DNA of 17,564 bases from an uncultured Pedobacter sp. (GCA_946478755.1 CAMLDJ010000095.1:1-17564), one strand, 5' to 3'; positions 6,344 to 13,611 are shown, counted from the stretch's first letter. Numbers and translations are program-made. Notes: generated from the letters alone by a model not told the origin.

Positions 6344-7441
6344 TTAGCTGTTATCCACGTTGGGAATTGTGCCTTCTGACATCAGCTTTTTAAACATATC
6401 GAAAAACATCGTTTTGGTTTCTACATATTCGTGAAATCCATAACGTCTTGCTTTCGAGCTATCACTTAAAAAGTCATAATCCCACGAAAATACCCCATCT
6501 GCAAAAGGCCAGGAAGAAACTTCTTCATAACTATGATTTTGCAGCGGGTATTTTTTCTGCATCTGCTGCCAGAGCGTAGCTTTATCTGCCATTACTGTTT
6601 GCAGCGACATTTGCAGCGGCGCTGCAGTATCAAGCTGGAAGAAAGCGGCAATTTCCGGCCACAGCTCGTTCCAGCGGAACAGGTCACCATTAGTAATGTT
6701 AAATGCCTGATTGGCACATTGCGGACTGGTCGCTGCCCAAACTGTCGCTTTTGCCAGTAATGCTCCGTCGGTCATCTCCATAATTTTATCGTAAGCGCCA
6801 GGTTTACCAGGGAAACGAAGCGGGATATTCAGTTCTTTTGATATCGAAGCGTATACGGCAATGGCTAAAACCAGATTCATTGGGTTACCCAAGGCGGTTC
6901 CACCAACTACTGAAGGACGAATGGCAGACCAGGTCCAATTTTTTCCTTTTTGAAGCCTTTCCAGAAATTCCTGTTGAGCTACATTGAACTCCGGTGGCAT
7001 ATGACCGGCATCAGATTCCCTTGCCGGTGTTTTAAAGGCACCGAGATGGGCTCCGTATACTTTGTAACCCTGCATCAAACTCACGTGTTCCAGAGTTTTC
7101 GCGATCGGTTCAATTGCTTCAAGAACGTTAACCAGCATAGCCAGATTTGGCGCTACCATTTCGGCCCAGCTAGGGCGGTCTTGAAACGCTGTATAGAAAA
7201 TGTGCGTCACTTCGTTTAAAGCGGATAATTTTGTCAGGGTGTCAGCGGCATTTAAGAGATCCACTGATATAAATTTCAATTGTTTATGGTCCTTTCCGCC
7301 ACGTCTGGATAAGCCGATAATATTCCAGTCGTCCAGTTTAATAAGATGTTCAATAAGCATGCTGCCTATTACACCATTTGCGCCAACTATTAATGCAGTT
7401 TTTTTTCCGTTGTTTATCCCTTTTTTTTCTGTAGTATTCAT
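6344..7441 (-). CDS. NAD(P)-dependent SDR of the PRISE (progesterone 5-beta-reductase/iridoid synthase-like) type
   Basis: An extended SDR of 365 residues. The cofactor loop GANGVIG is at 20-26, followed by GLSRRG (43-48), an Arg-rich segment suggesting NADPH. SLMQGYKVYGAHLGAFKTPARES matches the PRISE motif that holds a catalytic Lys, here Lys127. WSAIRPSVVGGTALGNPMNLV (about 171-191) is also typical. The Tyr motif usually near NFYYxxED reads FNVAQQEFL at 152-160, so the expected catalytic Tyr seems absent. Such bacterial enzymes reduce activated C=C bonds of enones. The gene diverges from an AraC regulator across 83 bases, which may control it. Family is well supported; substrate is unknown. 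Confidence 0.75.
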   Translation of the reverse strand: MNTTEKKGINNGKKTALIVGANGVIGSMLIEHLIKLDDWNIIGLSRRGGKDHKQLKFISVDLLNAADTLTKLSALNEVTHIFYTAFQDRPSWAEMVAPNLAMLVNVLEAIEPIAKTLEHVSLMQGYKVYGAHLGAFKTPARESDAGHMPPEFNVAQQEFLERLQKGKNWTWSAIRPSVVGGTALGNPMNLVLAIAVYASISKELNIPLRFPGKPGAYDKIMEMTDGALLAKATVWAATSPQCANQAFNITNGDLFRWNELWPEIAAFFQLDTAAPLQMSLQTVMADKATLWQQMQKKYPLQNHSYEEVSSWPFADGVFSWDYDFLSDSSKARRYGFHEYVETKTMFFDMFKKLMSEGTIPNVDNS

Positions 7442-7524
7442 AACTCTTATGTTTTAATCAAAGTTGGGCATAGCGAAGCGGGCAATCATTGTAAAAATCC
7501 ATTAACATTTTGTAAATTTCAGAC
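7442..7524. promoter_or_regulatory. Divergent promoter region between the PRISE-like reductase and AraC regulator
   Basis: These 83 bases must hold promoters in both directions. On the plus strand, TTGTAAAAATCC followed by CATTTTG (about 7489-7512) is a weak -33/-7 candidate. No clear inverted repeat for AraC binding was found by eye. Confidence 0.4.
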
Positions 7525-8331
7525 ATGAAGCGTTATCGTCAGTTTCAGCCAATTGTCATCTCTGCTTTTGAAGTAAGTAAGTGGCATCATCCCGTCCACT
7601 CCCATAATCATTATGAAATGATTTATATTAAAAAGGGGAAGGGAATCCATCACATCAATCATATGGCCGTAAGTTACAAGCAAGGTGATATTTTTCTGCT
7701 GGGTCCGGAGGAAGAACATTATTTTGAGATTCAGGATTCAACCAGGTTCATCTATCTTAAGTTTACTGACCTGTACATTCGGGAAGGACCTGACAGCCCG
7801 CACCACGCGGTTAAAGAAATGGAATATCTCATACACAACAGGGAAGCACACCTGACCGGCTTCAGGTTAACTGCACATGACCGGCTTCTCAGTGATCAGA
7901 TCTTCAGTCTGATAGAAATCCTGAAGATGGAGAGCGGCCTTAATGAAAGGCTGATCTGGCAGCAGGTAATTTCACTGTCGGTGATTTTAAAGCGGAATTT
8001 ACACGAATTTATGCCAAACGAAAATGCTGACAACCAGATTGAGGCGATGTTCGCTTACATTCATGAAAATATTTATGCACCTGAAAAATTAAGATCAGCA
8101 GTGATGGCTGTAAGGTTTAATACTACAGCAAATTATATAGGTCCCTATTTCAAACGAAGTGCCGGCGTAAGCCTTCGTTCCTATGTCCAAAGTTACCGGC
8201 ATATGCTCATTACCAAGCGCATCCAGAGCGGCAACTATAGTCTGAAGCAAATCGCGAACGAGTTTGGCTTAACAGATGAAAGCCATGTCCATAAGATCAT
8301 AAAAGGGCTTTCCCATGATCCGAAACTATGA
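7525..8331 (+). CDS. AraC-family transcriptional regulator with N-terminal cupin
   Basis: A 268-residue regulator. The N-terminal half is a cupin-like ligand domain: HSHNHYEMIYIKKGKG at about 25-40, then a GDIFLLGPEEEHYF strand pair. The C-terminal half has the two AraC helix-turn-helix units: AVMAVRFNTTANYIGPYFKR, then SLKQIANEFGLTDESHVHKI. The chain stops soon after the second helix, slightly shorter than usual. The last 17 bases overlap the DUF1772 gene, implying translational coupling, and the divergent PRISE-like reductase is a second likely target. Its inducer is unknown. Confidence 0.87.
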   Translation: MKRYRQFQPIVISAFEVSKWHHPVHSHNHYEMIYIKKGKGIHHINHMAVSYKQGDIFLLGPEEEHYFEIQDSTRFIYLKFTDLYIREGPDSPHHAVKEMEYLIHNREAHLTGFRLTAHDRLLSDQIFSLIEILKMESGLNERLIWQQVISLSVILKRNLHEFMPNENADNQIEAMFAYIHENIYAPEKLRSAVMAVRFNTTANYIGPYFKRSAGVSLRSYVQSYRHMLITKRIQSGNYSLKQIANEFGLTDESHVHKIIKGLSHDPKL

Positions 8332-8794
8332 GTATTTCTCCACCTTTTATATCACAGCCGGACTTTTTTATAGTTGGTCGATCTCAGTGATGCGTGGCTT
8401 AAAAATGCTGCCAGACAGGGAATTTATTTTGGCTATGCAGGCGATGAACCGGGCAATCCAAAATCCTTTGTTTTTCCTATGTTTCTTTGGAGCAACATTG
8501 TTTCTGTTGATCAGTTGTTATCAGCAGTTCAAAAATCCGCTGGACACAGCGTATTATCTTTTAGTTGCATCAACCCTGATCTATTTGATTGGTGTACTCG
8601 GGATAACTATTGTTGGAAATGTTCCTTTAAATAATATGCTGGATATTTTCGATGTAAATGGTTCTGGTGTAGATGCGATTTCGGACATGAGAAGGGGATT
8701 TGAAAGCAGATGGAACTATCTGAATGATATCAGAAGTATTTCAGCTGTTCTATCAACGTGTTTACTCCTTTTTATACTGTTTATGAAAGGCTAG
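8315..8794 (+). CDS. DUF1772 (anthrone-oxygenase-like) integral membrane protein
   Basis: A 159-residue protein with four predicted membrane helices (about 8-26, 51-70, 78-101 and 140-157). The loop motif GNVPLNN (101-107) and the WNYLNDIR segment (133-140) are DUF1772 signatures, a family that includes fungal anthrone oxygenases; most bacterial members are uncharacterised. The start ATG lies inside the AraC gene in another frame, and no better start follows, so the two are probably co-translated. It ends 10 bases from the SnoaL-like gene, which faces it. Family is confident; function is not known. Confidence 0.82.
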   Translation: MIRNYEYFSTFYITAGLFYSWSISVMRGLKMLPDREFILAMQAMNRAIQNPLFFLCFFGATLFLLISCYQQFKNPLDTAYYLLVASTLIYLIGVLGITIVGNVPLNNMLDIFDVNGSGVDAISDMRRGFESRWNYLNDIRSISAVLSTCLLLFILFMKG

Positions 8795-8804
8795 GACAAC
8801 TTCT

Positions 8805-9224
8805 TTAGATAGGCAGACACAATGCTTCTACCAGGCCGTTACTATCTTCCAGAAACTGGTAATGAATGATTTTTCCTTCTTTTAGGGTAAAATGTGCAGA
8901 AAAGATGGAAGAATAAACTTGCCCTGACCGAAGCATACGGGAACTGAATTTTCCTGTGGCGACTCCAAAATCCCCATCTGCAAGAATATGCTCTACCTGT
9001 GCGCTGATCGGTTCTGCACTTTGCCACAGTAACTGGTAAAATGCCTTGATCTCATTTCTGTTTTTGCGTTTTCCCAGCCAGGGGGCCAGTTCTTCATTTC
9101 CAGGTACATTCCAGTCTACTTCTTCTGCAAAAAGCGCGAGTAGGGTTTGTAATTCCCTCTTGGCCAATGCCTGGTAAAAGTTCCGGATAAGGTTACGGGT
9201 TTCGATAGTTTGTAGGTTTGACAT
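8805..9224 (-). CDS. SnoaL-like / NTF2-fold protein
   Basis: A 139-residue protein with the compact alpha+beta NTF2 cone fold of SnoaL-like proteins. It starts with a helix (RNLIRNFYQALAKRELQTLL), then LFAEEVDWNVPG, the conserved Trp-Pro type strand, and later strands ILADGDFGVATGKF and HFTLKEGKIIHYQFLEDS. Members act as small-molecule cyclases, isomerases or binding proteins, but this one has no assigned reaction. It is a single-gene minus-strand unit converging on DUF1772. Its upstream region carries the same 18-bp inverted repeat as the DinB-like gene, which suggests shared control. Confidence 0.82.
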   Translation of the reverse strand: MSNLQTIETRNLIRNFYQALAKRELQTLLALFAEEVDWNVPGNEELAPWLGKRKNRNEIKAFYQLLWQSAEPISAQVEHILADGDFGVATGKFSSRMLRSGQVYSSIFSAHFTLKEGKIIHYQFLEDSNGLVEALCLPI

Positions 9225-9262
9225 AGCGGATTAATGTTTTTCTACAAATAAAATCCAGGCCA

Positions 9263-9280
9263 CTGACAACCCTATGGCAG
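9263..9280 (-). promoter_or_regulatory. 18-bp inverted repeat, putative operator of the SnoaL-like gene
   Basis: Read on the minus strand it is CTGCCA-TAGGGT-TGTCAG, matching the repeat before the DinB-like gene at 16 of 18 bases, with the following GTG also shared. Fourteen bases past its TTG lies TTTATTTG (9245-9252 on the minus strand), a near match to TAnnTTTG. The site ends 38 bases before the start codon. Confidence 0.6.
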
Positions 9281-9324
9281 TCTGCTTGCGTTCCTAAAAA
9301 AATAAATAAGGATGGCGATATTGA

Positions 9325-9362
9325 CTACCCGTTTATACCCTGCGGATGTATAATACGGGTAG
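9325..9362. terminator. Hairpin beyond the YciF-like gene
   Basis: CTACCCGT (9325-9332) pairs with ACGGGTAG (9355-9362), and inside it TATAC (9334-9338) pairs with GTATA (9348-9352). It lies 21 bases downstream of the minus-strand YciF-like stop. There is no T-run, so it may stabilise or process the 3' end rather than terminate transcription. Confidence 0.4.
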
Positions 9363-9383
9363 CTGATACCATGGATGACGACG

Positions 9384-9965
9384 TTATTCGGTTGCGGCTT
9401 GCTCATTTACAAAGCTTTCTGCCACCTCTGTCAAAGCCGCATCGGTGTCTTTCTCGTTGCTGAGGGTGAATTGCAAAAGATCGGCTACCTCATTTTGGCC
9501 CATGGTCCGCGCAAATACCACCAGAGTGCCATAGGTGGCAATTTCGTAGTGTTCTACTTTTTGTGCGGCAAGGATCAGTCCTGCGTCACGAAGGAGGGTC
9601 CCTGCTTCGGTATCCTGAATGACACCATCTGCTTCTTTAAGCAGGCCTTCCATCGCATCACATTTTTTTGCCCGTGCTTTTTCATTCAGTAGCATAAATA
9701 CCTGATCAAGAGTAGCAACGTGGGTTTCGGTCTCTTCAGTGTGTTTTTCAAAAGCAGCCGCCAGTTCCGGACTGGTGGCCGCTTTTCTCATTTTTGGCAG
9801 AGCTTTCACCAGGTGCTTTTCGGCCCAGTAAATGTCTTTGAGTTCTTCTACAAAGAATTCGTGGAATTCTGAACTTTCCATTTTATCTGCTTTTGGGGTT
9901 TTGTTCAAAGAAATACTTGAAGACTTTGCAGCCGTTTTTGCGCTTTTTTTTGCTGTCGTTGCCAT
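9384..9965 (-). CDS. YciE/YciF (DUF892) ferritin-like protein with Lys/Ala-rich tail
   Basis: A 193-residue protein. Residues about 33-185 form the DUF892 ferritin-like helical bundle, beginning FHEFFVEELKDIYWAEKHL. Likely di-metal ligands include Glu41, Glu49, Glu78 and the Glu138-His139 pair of KVEHYEIATYGTL, with Glu171. Related proteins in enterobacteria are stress-induced. Residues 1-28 are rich in Lys, Ala and Ser (MATTAKKSAKTAAKSSS), resembling the tails of histone-like proteins and suggesting nucleic-acid contact; this is an inference. It is transcribed alone. Iron or peroxide handling is possible but not shown here. Confidence 0.87.
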   Translation of the reverse strand: MATTAKKSAKTAAKSSSISLNKTPKADKMESSEFHEFFVEELKDIYWAEKHLVKALPKMRKAATSPELAAAFEKHTEETETHVATLDQVFMLLNEKARAKKCDAMEGLLKEADGVIQDTEAGTLLRDAGLILAAQKVEHYEIATYGTLVVFARTMGQNEVADLLQFTLSNEKDTDAALTEVAESFVNEQAATE

Positions 9966-10255
9966 TGTTCTGCTTTTTTTATGATTAATAGTGTTTCGTC
10001 AACAAAGCTGGGATATTAAATGTTTAAGTATTTTTTAAAAAAAATTAACCGCTATCTTCTTTAGATTTTGCGTGTTGAGTTTTCGAATTCTAACCTGCAG
10101 TTGTAGAAAGATGAGAATAGTTAATGAACCAAGGGAATGTGAACAGAGGCTTTCCCGGATTCTAAATTCCCTAAACGTTCGAGTGCTGTAGATTATTTTA
10201 TAGTTGTAAAAACAAATGGAATTCTGTCCTGTTGCTTTTTTATAAAGCCCGAATT
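9966..10255. other. AT-rich gap between the YciF-like gene and the small orphan protein
   Basis: It should hold the minus-strand promoter of the YciF-like gene and a plus-strand promoter for the gene at 10256. TATAGTTG (about 10200-10207) is one mismatch from TAnnTTTG and lies about 50 bases before that start. A and T runs are found at about 10030-10050. A 26-codon open frame (10111-10191) is present but unsupported. No stable RNA is recognised. Confidence 0.35.
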
Positions 10256-10495
10256 ATGAAACATTCAGGAATGGAACCATTCGAAATAAGGATCATCGAT
10301 GAGGTTTTAACCATTCATCCGCAGGAAGATGAATCTTATCAGGTCTATCGTGGCGACACGCCACTAGTTACACTTACGTCTCATTTAGAGAGGTCAGGTC
10401 TTACCTGGGAAACTGATGATTTTATCGCTTCGGAGTATGTGCAGCAGATTGGAGAAATGATAGCGATTCACAACTCTAGAAGCTCATCAAGTTAA
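10256..10495 (+). CDS. Small acidic hypothetical protein
   Basis: A 79-residue protein read from the ATG at 10256, which gives MKHSGMEPFEIRI; an upstream in-frame ATG at 10232 would add eight unremarkable residues. It is acidic, appears mostly beta in the first half (FEIRIIDEVLTIHP, YQVYRGDTPLVTLT), and ends in a Ser-rich tail. No domain is recognised. Its stop lies 39 bases before the methyltransferase start, so the two are likely co-transcribed, but no functional link is shown. Confidence 0.55.
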   Translation: MKHSGMEPFEIRIIDEVLTIHPQEDESYQVYRGDTPLVTLTSHLERSGLTWETDDFIASEYVQQIGEMIAIHNSRSSSS

Positions 10496-10534
10496 ATTCT
10501 AAATCAATTGTCGTCCCCATGGAAATCTGATTTT

Positions 10535-11626
10535 ATGAAATTATCTGAATACATCATTCGACAGATCGAAGAAGAGGGCGCGATTCCTTTCCGGAAATTT
10601 ATGGAGCTCTGCCTTTATCATCCTGAACTGGGTTATTATACATCAGGACAGCACATCATAGGGAGTCCCGGTGATTATTATACCAGCCCCAGGCTTACGC
10701 CTGCATTTGGAATGGCAATCGCAAAGCAACTTGAAGAAATGTGGGTGAATATGGGTAGGACTGCCTTTACCATATTAGAATATGGAGCTGGAACAGGAGA
10801 GCTTTGCAGGTCCATCCTTGACTATTTAAAGAAAAATAGAGCGATGTACCAGCAGTTGAGGTATTGCATCGTTGAAAAAATGCCTGCTCATTGCTTGAAA
10901 TCCCTACCTGAGCAGGTGGAGTTATATGATTCAACTGAAACGATGCGGGGTGTGCAAGGTTGCGTACTATCTAATGAGCTGATAGACAATTTTGCTGTAC
11001 ATCGTGTAGTGATGAGTGATAAGCTGATGGAAGTATATGTAAATTATCAGGATGGTTTCACCGAGGAACTTCGGCCGGCAAGACCTGAACTTGTTGCTTA
11101 TCTTTCGGAACTCGGGGTAGAATTAGCAAGAGGATATTGTACCGAAATTAACTTGCAGTCGCTAGACTGGATTAGGGAGATTACCGGGATTCTGGATAGG
11201 GGATATGTGATCACAATAGATTATGGCGATAAGAATCCATCTATGTTTAAAACAGCACGCAGTCAGGGTACTTTGGTCTGTTATTATAAGCATTCTGTAA
11301 ATGATTCCTTTTATGAACATATTGGTGAACAGGACATCACTTCGCATGTAAATTTTTCTGCCCTTAGTCATTGGGGTCAAAAAAGCGGATTGAAGGAAGC
11401 CGGTTTTACCGATCAGGGCTATTTTTTGATGGCGCTGGGATTTCGTGAACAGCTGTTGAAGACGCTTTCCCGAGAGCAGGACATCATACAGACAGCTCAG
11501 CTAGCAGCGGCTATAAATCATACACTGTTAGTCGACATGGGAAGTAAGTACAAAGTCCTGATACAGGAGAAAGGGGTAGACGGCAATAGATTATCGGGAC
11601 TTGCCATGTGTTCTGCTGGTTTTTGA
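10535..11626 (+). CDS. MidA/NDUFAF7-family SAM-dependent methyltransferase
   Basis: A 363-residue protein from the ATG at 10535; an upstream TTG at 10508 would add nine residues. It begins KLSEYIIRQIEEEGAIPFRK and has the family pattern YHPELGYYTSG (28-38), GDYYTSPRLTPAFG (46-59), the SAM-binding LEYGAGTGEL (81-90) and the SNELIDNFAVHRV block (146-158). The eukaryotic relative NDUFAF7/MidA methylates an Arg of respiratory complex I; the bacterial substrate is usually unknown. No signal peptide or membrane helix is present. It faces the DUF1810 gene across 31 bases without an obvious terminator. Confidence 0.87.
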   Translation: MKLSEYIIRQIEEEGAIPFRKFMELCLYHPELGYYTSGQHIIGSPGDYYTSPRLTPAFGMAIAKQLEEMWVNMGRTAFTILEYGAGTGELCRSILDYLKKNRAMYQQLRYCIVEKMPAHCLKSLPEQVELYDSTETMRGVQGCVLSNELIDNFAVHRVVMSDKLMEVYVNYQDGFTEELRPARPELVAYLSELGVELARGYCTEINLQSLDWIREITGILDRGYVITIDYGDKNPSMFKTARSQGTLVCYYKHSVNDSFYEHIGEQDITSHVNFSALSHWGQKSGLKEAGFTDQGYFLMALGFREQLLKTLSREQDIIQTAQLAAAINHTLLVDMGSKYKVLIQEKGVDGNRLSGLAMCSAGF

Positions 11627-11657
11627 AGCGAATCTTACGGTATGCATTACTGCTTTG

Positions 11658-12092
11658 CTATACAGGAGTTTGCAGGTTGAGGATCTTTAATGTCCTGTTG
11701 TCTTTTAAGCCGTTATAAAATTTCTGAAGCACTTTTTCAAAGACCGGATTTGCATTAGGTACTGCCGAGAATAAAGTCATGCTAGACTGTAACTTCAAAT
11801 CATCCGGCCTGCCAAAGACTTGTTGTGGGTTGTTGGTTCCGAGTTCCAACAAAGTATTGCAGATTAGCATCAGTCTCGGTCCTAAAACACGGTGCCCAAG
11901 ATATTCTGTGGCTTCGTCAAGGTCGGCTATGGCATAGAATTTTGAGGTATCGGTAAAACCCAGGCCTTGAATTTGGGGGAAAATATACCACATCCAATGG
12001 CTTTTCTTTCTACCGTTTTTCAGCTCATTCAATGCTGTTTGATAGTCTGCTTTCTGGGCGCTGATAAATCTTTCCAGATGATGTGATCTCAT
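11658..12092 (-). CDS. DUF1810 family protein
   Basis: A 144-residue protein from the ATG at 12092; a TTG five codons earlier is a weaker start. The family signature is clear: LERFISAQKADYQTALNEL, then KKSHWMWYIFPQIQGLG, then YLGHRVLGPRLMLICNTLL and FGRPDDLKLQSSMTLFSAV. DUF1810 proteins are small soluble proteins of unknown function. It diverges from the ArsR regulator over about 147 bases, so its promoter lies in that shared region. Confidence 0.87.
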   Translation of the reverse strand: MRSHHLERFISAQKADYQTALNELKNGRKKSHWMWYIFPQIQGLGFTDTSKFYAIADLDEATEYLGHRVLGPRLMLICNTLLELGTNNPQQVFGRPDDLKLQSSMTLFSAVPNANPVFEKVLQKFYNGLKDNRTLKILNLQTPV

Positions 12093-12207
12093 AGTTGTTC
12101 CGGGCAAAGTTTTATATTCTAATTAACAAATGGAAACTGCATTCGTTTGGTACTGCTGAATGTTTGTTATGCCGTTTTTTTAAAAAAAATATTTCCGCAA
12201 TCAAATA

Positions 12208-12238
12208 GTTGCATTATATTTGCAACCATATAATTGCA
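12208..12238 (+). promoter_or_regulatory. Promoter and overlapping operator of the ArsR gene
   Basis: GTTGCA (12208-12213) and TGCAAC (12221-12226) form an inverted repeat with a 7-base gap. TGCAA (12221-12225) and TTGCA (12234-12238) form a second with an 8-base gap. TATATTTG (12215-12222) fits the Bacteroidota -7 consensus exactly. The -7 box is covered by the first repeat, which is expected of an autorepressor site. The box ends 17 bases before the ATG, so the transcript leader should be very short. Confidence 0.65.
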
Positions 12239-12239
12239 T

Positions 12240-12575
12240 ATGATAACAAGAAGAGATGTTTTTCAGGCCATATCCGATCCAATCAGGAGAGAGATCATAT
12301 TAAGAATAGCGCAGGACCCGCTAAATTTGAATTCCGTGGCTGAGGCATTCGACATTAGCCGGCAAGCAGTTTCAAAACACATTCAAATTCTTACTGAGTG
12401 CGGCCTGGTGGTAATTACCAAAAGGGGACGTGAAAGACTTTGCGAAGCGAAACTTGATAAACTAAATGAAGTTACAGACTGGGTTGAGCAATCCAGAAAA
12501 CACTGGATCAGCCGATTTGCGAAATTAGACAATTACTTAAACAAAATTAAAAACACAGATCATGGAGAAAAGTAA
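12240..12575 (+). CDS. ArsR-family winged-helix transcriptional regulator
   Basis: A 111-residue regulator read from the ATG at 12240; a TTG two codons earlier lies inside the operator and is less likely. It opens with VFQAISDPIRREIILRI. The winged helix-turn-helix has SVAEAFDISRQAVSKHIQIL, with the recognition helix at about 40-52, and the wing follows as VITKRGRERL. It lacks the usual ArsR metal-binding Cys pair; Cys54 and the Cys of LCEAKL remain. It overlaps the AHSA1-type gene by 14 bases, a common ArsR-SRPBCC pairing, and probably represses its own operon through the half-sites upstream. Confidence 0.87.
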   Translation: MITRRDVFQAISDPIRREIILRIAQDPLNLNSVAEAFDISRQAVSKHIQILTECGLVVITKRGRERLCEAKLDKLNEVTDWVEQSRKHWISRFAKLDNYLNKIKNTDHGEK

Positions 12576-13041
12576 AAAAGAACTTTTTATCACACATTTG
12601 TTTGATGCCTCACCTGAATTGGTCTTCAAGGCCTGGACCGACCCAAATTTATTGATGAATTGGTATGCCCCGGATGGCTGCACAATTGAATTCAAAGCCA
12701 TAAACGTAGAAGAAGGAGGAACTTTCCATTCTTGTATTCACGATCCGAAACATGGTGATTGCTGGATTAAAGGTGTTTACAAAGAAGTTGTTTTTCCTGA
12801 GAAACTGGTCTTTAACATGATATTAACCAATGAACAGGGAAATGATGTCGGTTCGGCTGAGGCAGGGAAACCGGATGACTGGCCGGAGGAAATATGGACG
12901 ACAGTAATCTTTACTGCCATTGGGGCACAAACCAAGCTTTCTATTCACCAGACAGTTTCGGAAGAGGAAGCCAGGCAAACCGGTGCATATCAGAGTTGGA
13001 TTAATATGTTCGAACGGTTAAATAGGCTTATCGCCGAGTAG
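12562..13041 (+). CDS. SRPBCC/AHSA1-domain protein
   Basis: A 159-residue protein of the START/Bet v1-like fold (AHSA1 subgroup). The N-terminal FDASPELVFKAWTDPNLLMNWYAP is the defining motif. GTFHSCIHD, GVYKEVVFPEKLVF and the C-terminal GAYQSWINMFERLNRLI helix also fit. Such proteins bind small hydrophobic ligands, but no ligand is known here. Its start lies inside the ArsR gene, so it is translationally coupled and repressed with it. It ends before a strong plus-strand terminator. Confidence 0.87.
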   Translation: MEKSKKELFITHLFDASPELVFKAWTDPNLLMNWYAPDGCTIEFKAINVEEGGTFHSCIHDPKHGDCWIKGVYKEVVFPEKLVFNMILTNEQGNDVGSAEAGKPDDWPEEIWTTVIFTAIGAQTKLSIHQTVSEEEARQTGAYQSWINMFERLNRLIAE

Positions 13042-13161
13042 GTTTGATCGTAAAATTTGAGAAAGAGCTTCCGAGCGGTTTGCAAGGGTAGAAAAAATAC
13101 TTACCAAGATAATAATTCCATAGATCACTCGTATTATATATTGAGAGCGTTAATTTAGATG

Positions 13162-13199
13162 AGCGGGGAAGGATCGGCAGGATCATTCTCCGCTTTTTT
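13162..13199 (+). terminator. Intrinsic terminator of the ArsR-AHSA1 operon
   Basis: AGCGGGGAA (13162-13170) pairs with TTCTCCGCT (13186-13194), including one G-U pair. Inner GATC (13172-13175) pairs with GATC (13181-13184) around a GGCAG loop. T13194-T13199 is the T-run. It overlaps the stop codon of the DUF4180 gene on the other strand, which has no T-run of its own here. Confidence 0.75.
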
Positions 13200-13560
13200 A
13201 ATTTTCAGAAAGCTTTTCAATGGCTTGTTCCATTGATGCCAGAAAATTGACTTGTCTGCCTTTATTGCTTTCATAAATGAAATCTTTAATGCTTTTTCCC
13301 GGATACTTGTTGAAATCCCCAACGATCGCCAATCGAACGCGGTAATTAGAAAATTTCTGGAGAATCTCTCCCGCGAGACCGGTTTTCAGATCAAAAAAAT
13401 CGGGAGTGATATTTTTTTCCCGGATGATTATTTTATCAACATCCTGATAATAAAGGTCTACCAGGAGCTGCAATCCTTCTTCAACATTATAGATCAGTAT
13501 TTCTTCGGCAATAACTTCGGCTATTTTGATGGCTCCGTTTTGATGTACTTTTGTAGTCAT
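13198..13560 (-). CDS. DUF4180 family protein
   Basis: A 120-residue protein with the DUF4180 pattern. After the VAEEILIYNVEEGLQLLVDLY helix region come KIIIREKNITPDFFDLKTGL, AGEILQKFSNYRVRLAIVGDF and KYPGKSIKDFIYESNKGRQV. The family is small, soluble and uncharacterised. Its stop codon lies within the terminator of the converging ArsR-AHSA1 operon. No partner genes are indicated. Confidence 0.87.
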   Translation of the reverse strand: MTTKVHQNGAIKIAEVIAEEILIYNVEEGLQLLVDLYYQDVDKIIIREKNITPDFFDLKTGLAGEILQKFSNYRVRLAIVGDFNKYPGKSIKDFIYESNKGRQVNFLASMEQAIEKLSEN

Positions 13561-13611
13561 GGGGCAATTTACAAAAAAAGGCTATAAACCTCAATTTACC
13601 AATTCAGGGCT

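Noticed and set aside
7226..7246. TTGTCAGGGTGTCAG as another operator
   Set aside because: It lies inside the reductase coding sequence and is a direct rather than inverted arrangement.
8020..8040. A third copy of the CTGACAACC half-motif
   Set aside because: It lies inside the AraC coding sequence, has no matching second arm and no nearby promoter box.
10111..10191. A 26-codon open frame (MRIVNEPREC...) in the gap before the small orphan gene
   Set aside because: Very short, without a clear ribosome site, and no recognisable similarity; chance is likely.
13252..13587. A 111-codon plus-strand open frame
   Set aside because: It lies opposite the DUF4180 gene, whose family match is strong, so this is a reverse-strand shadow.
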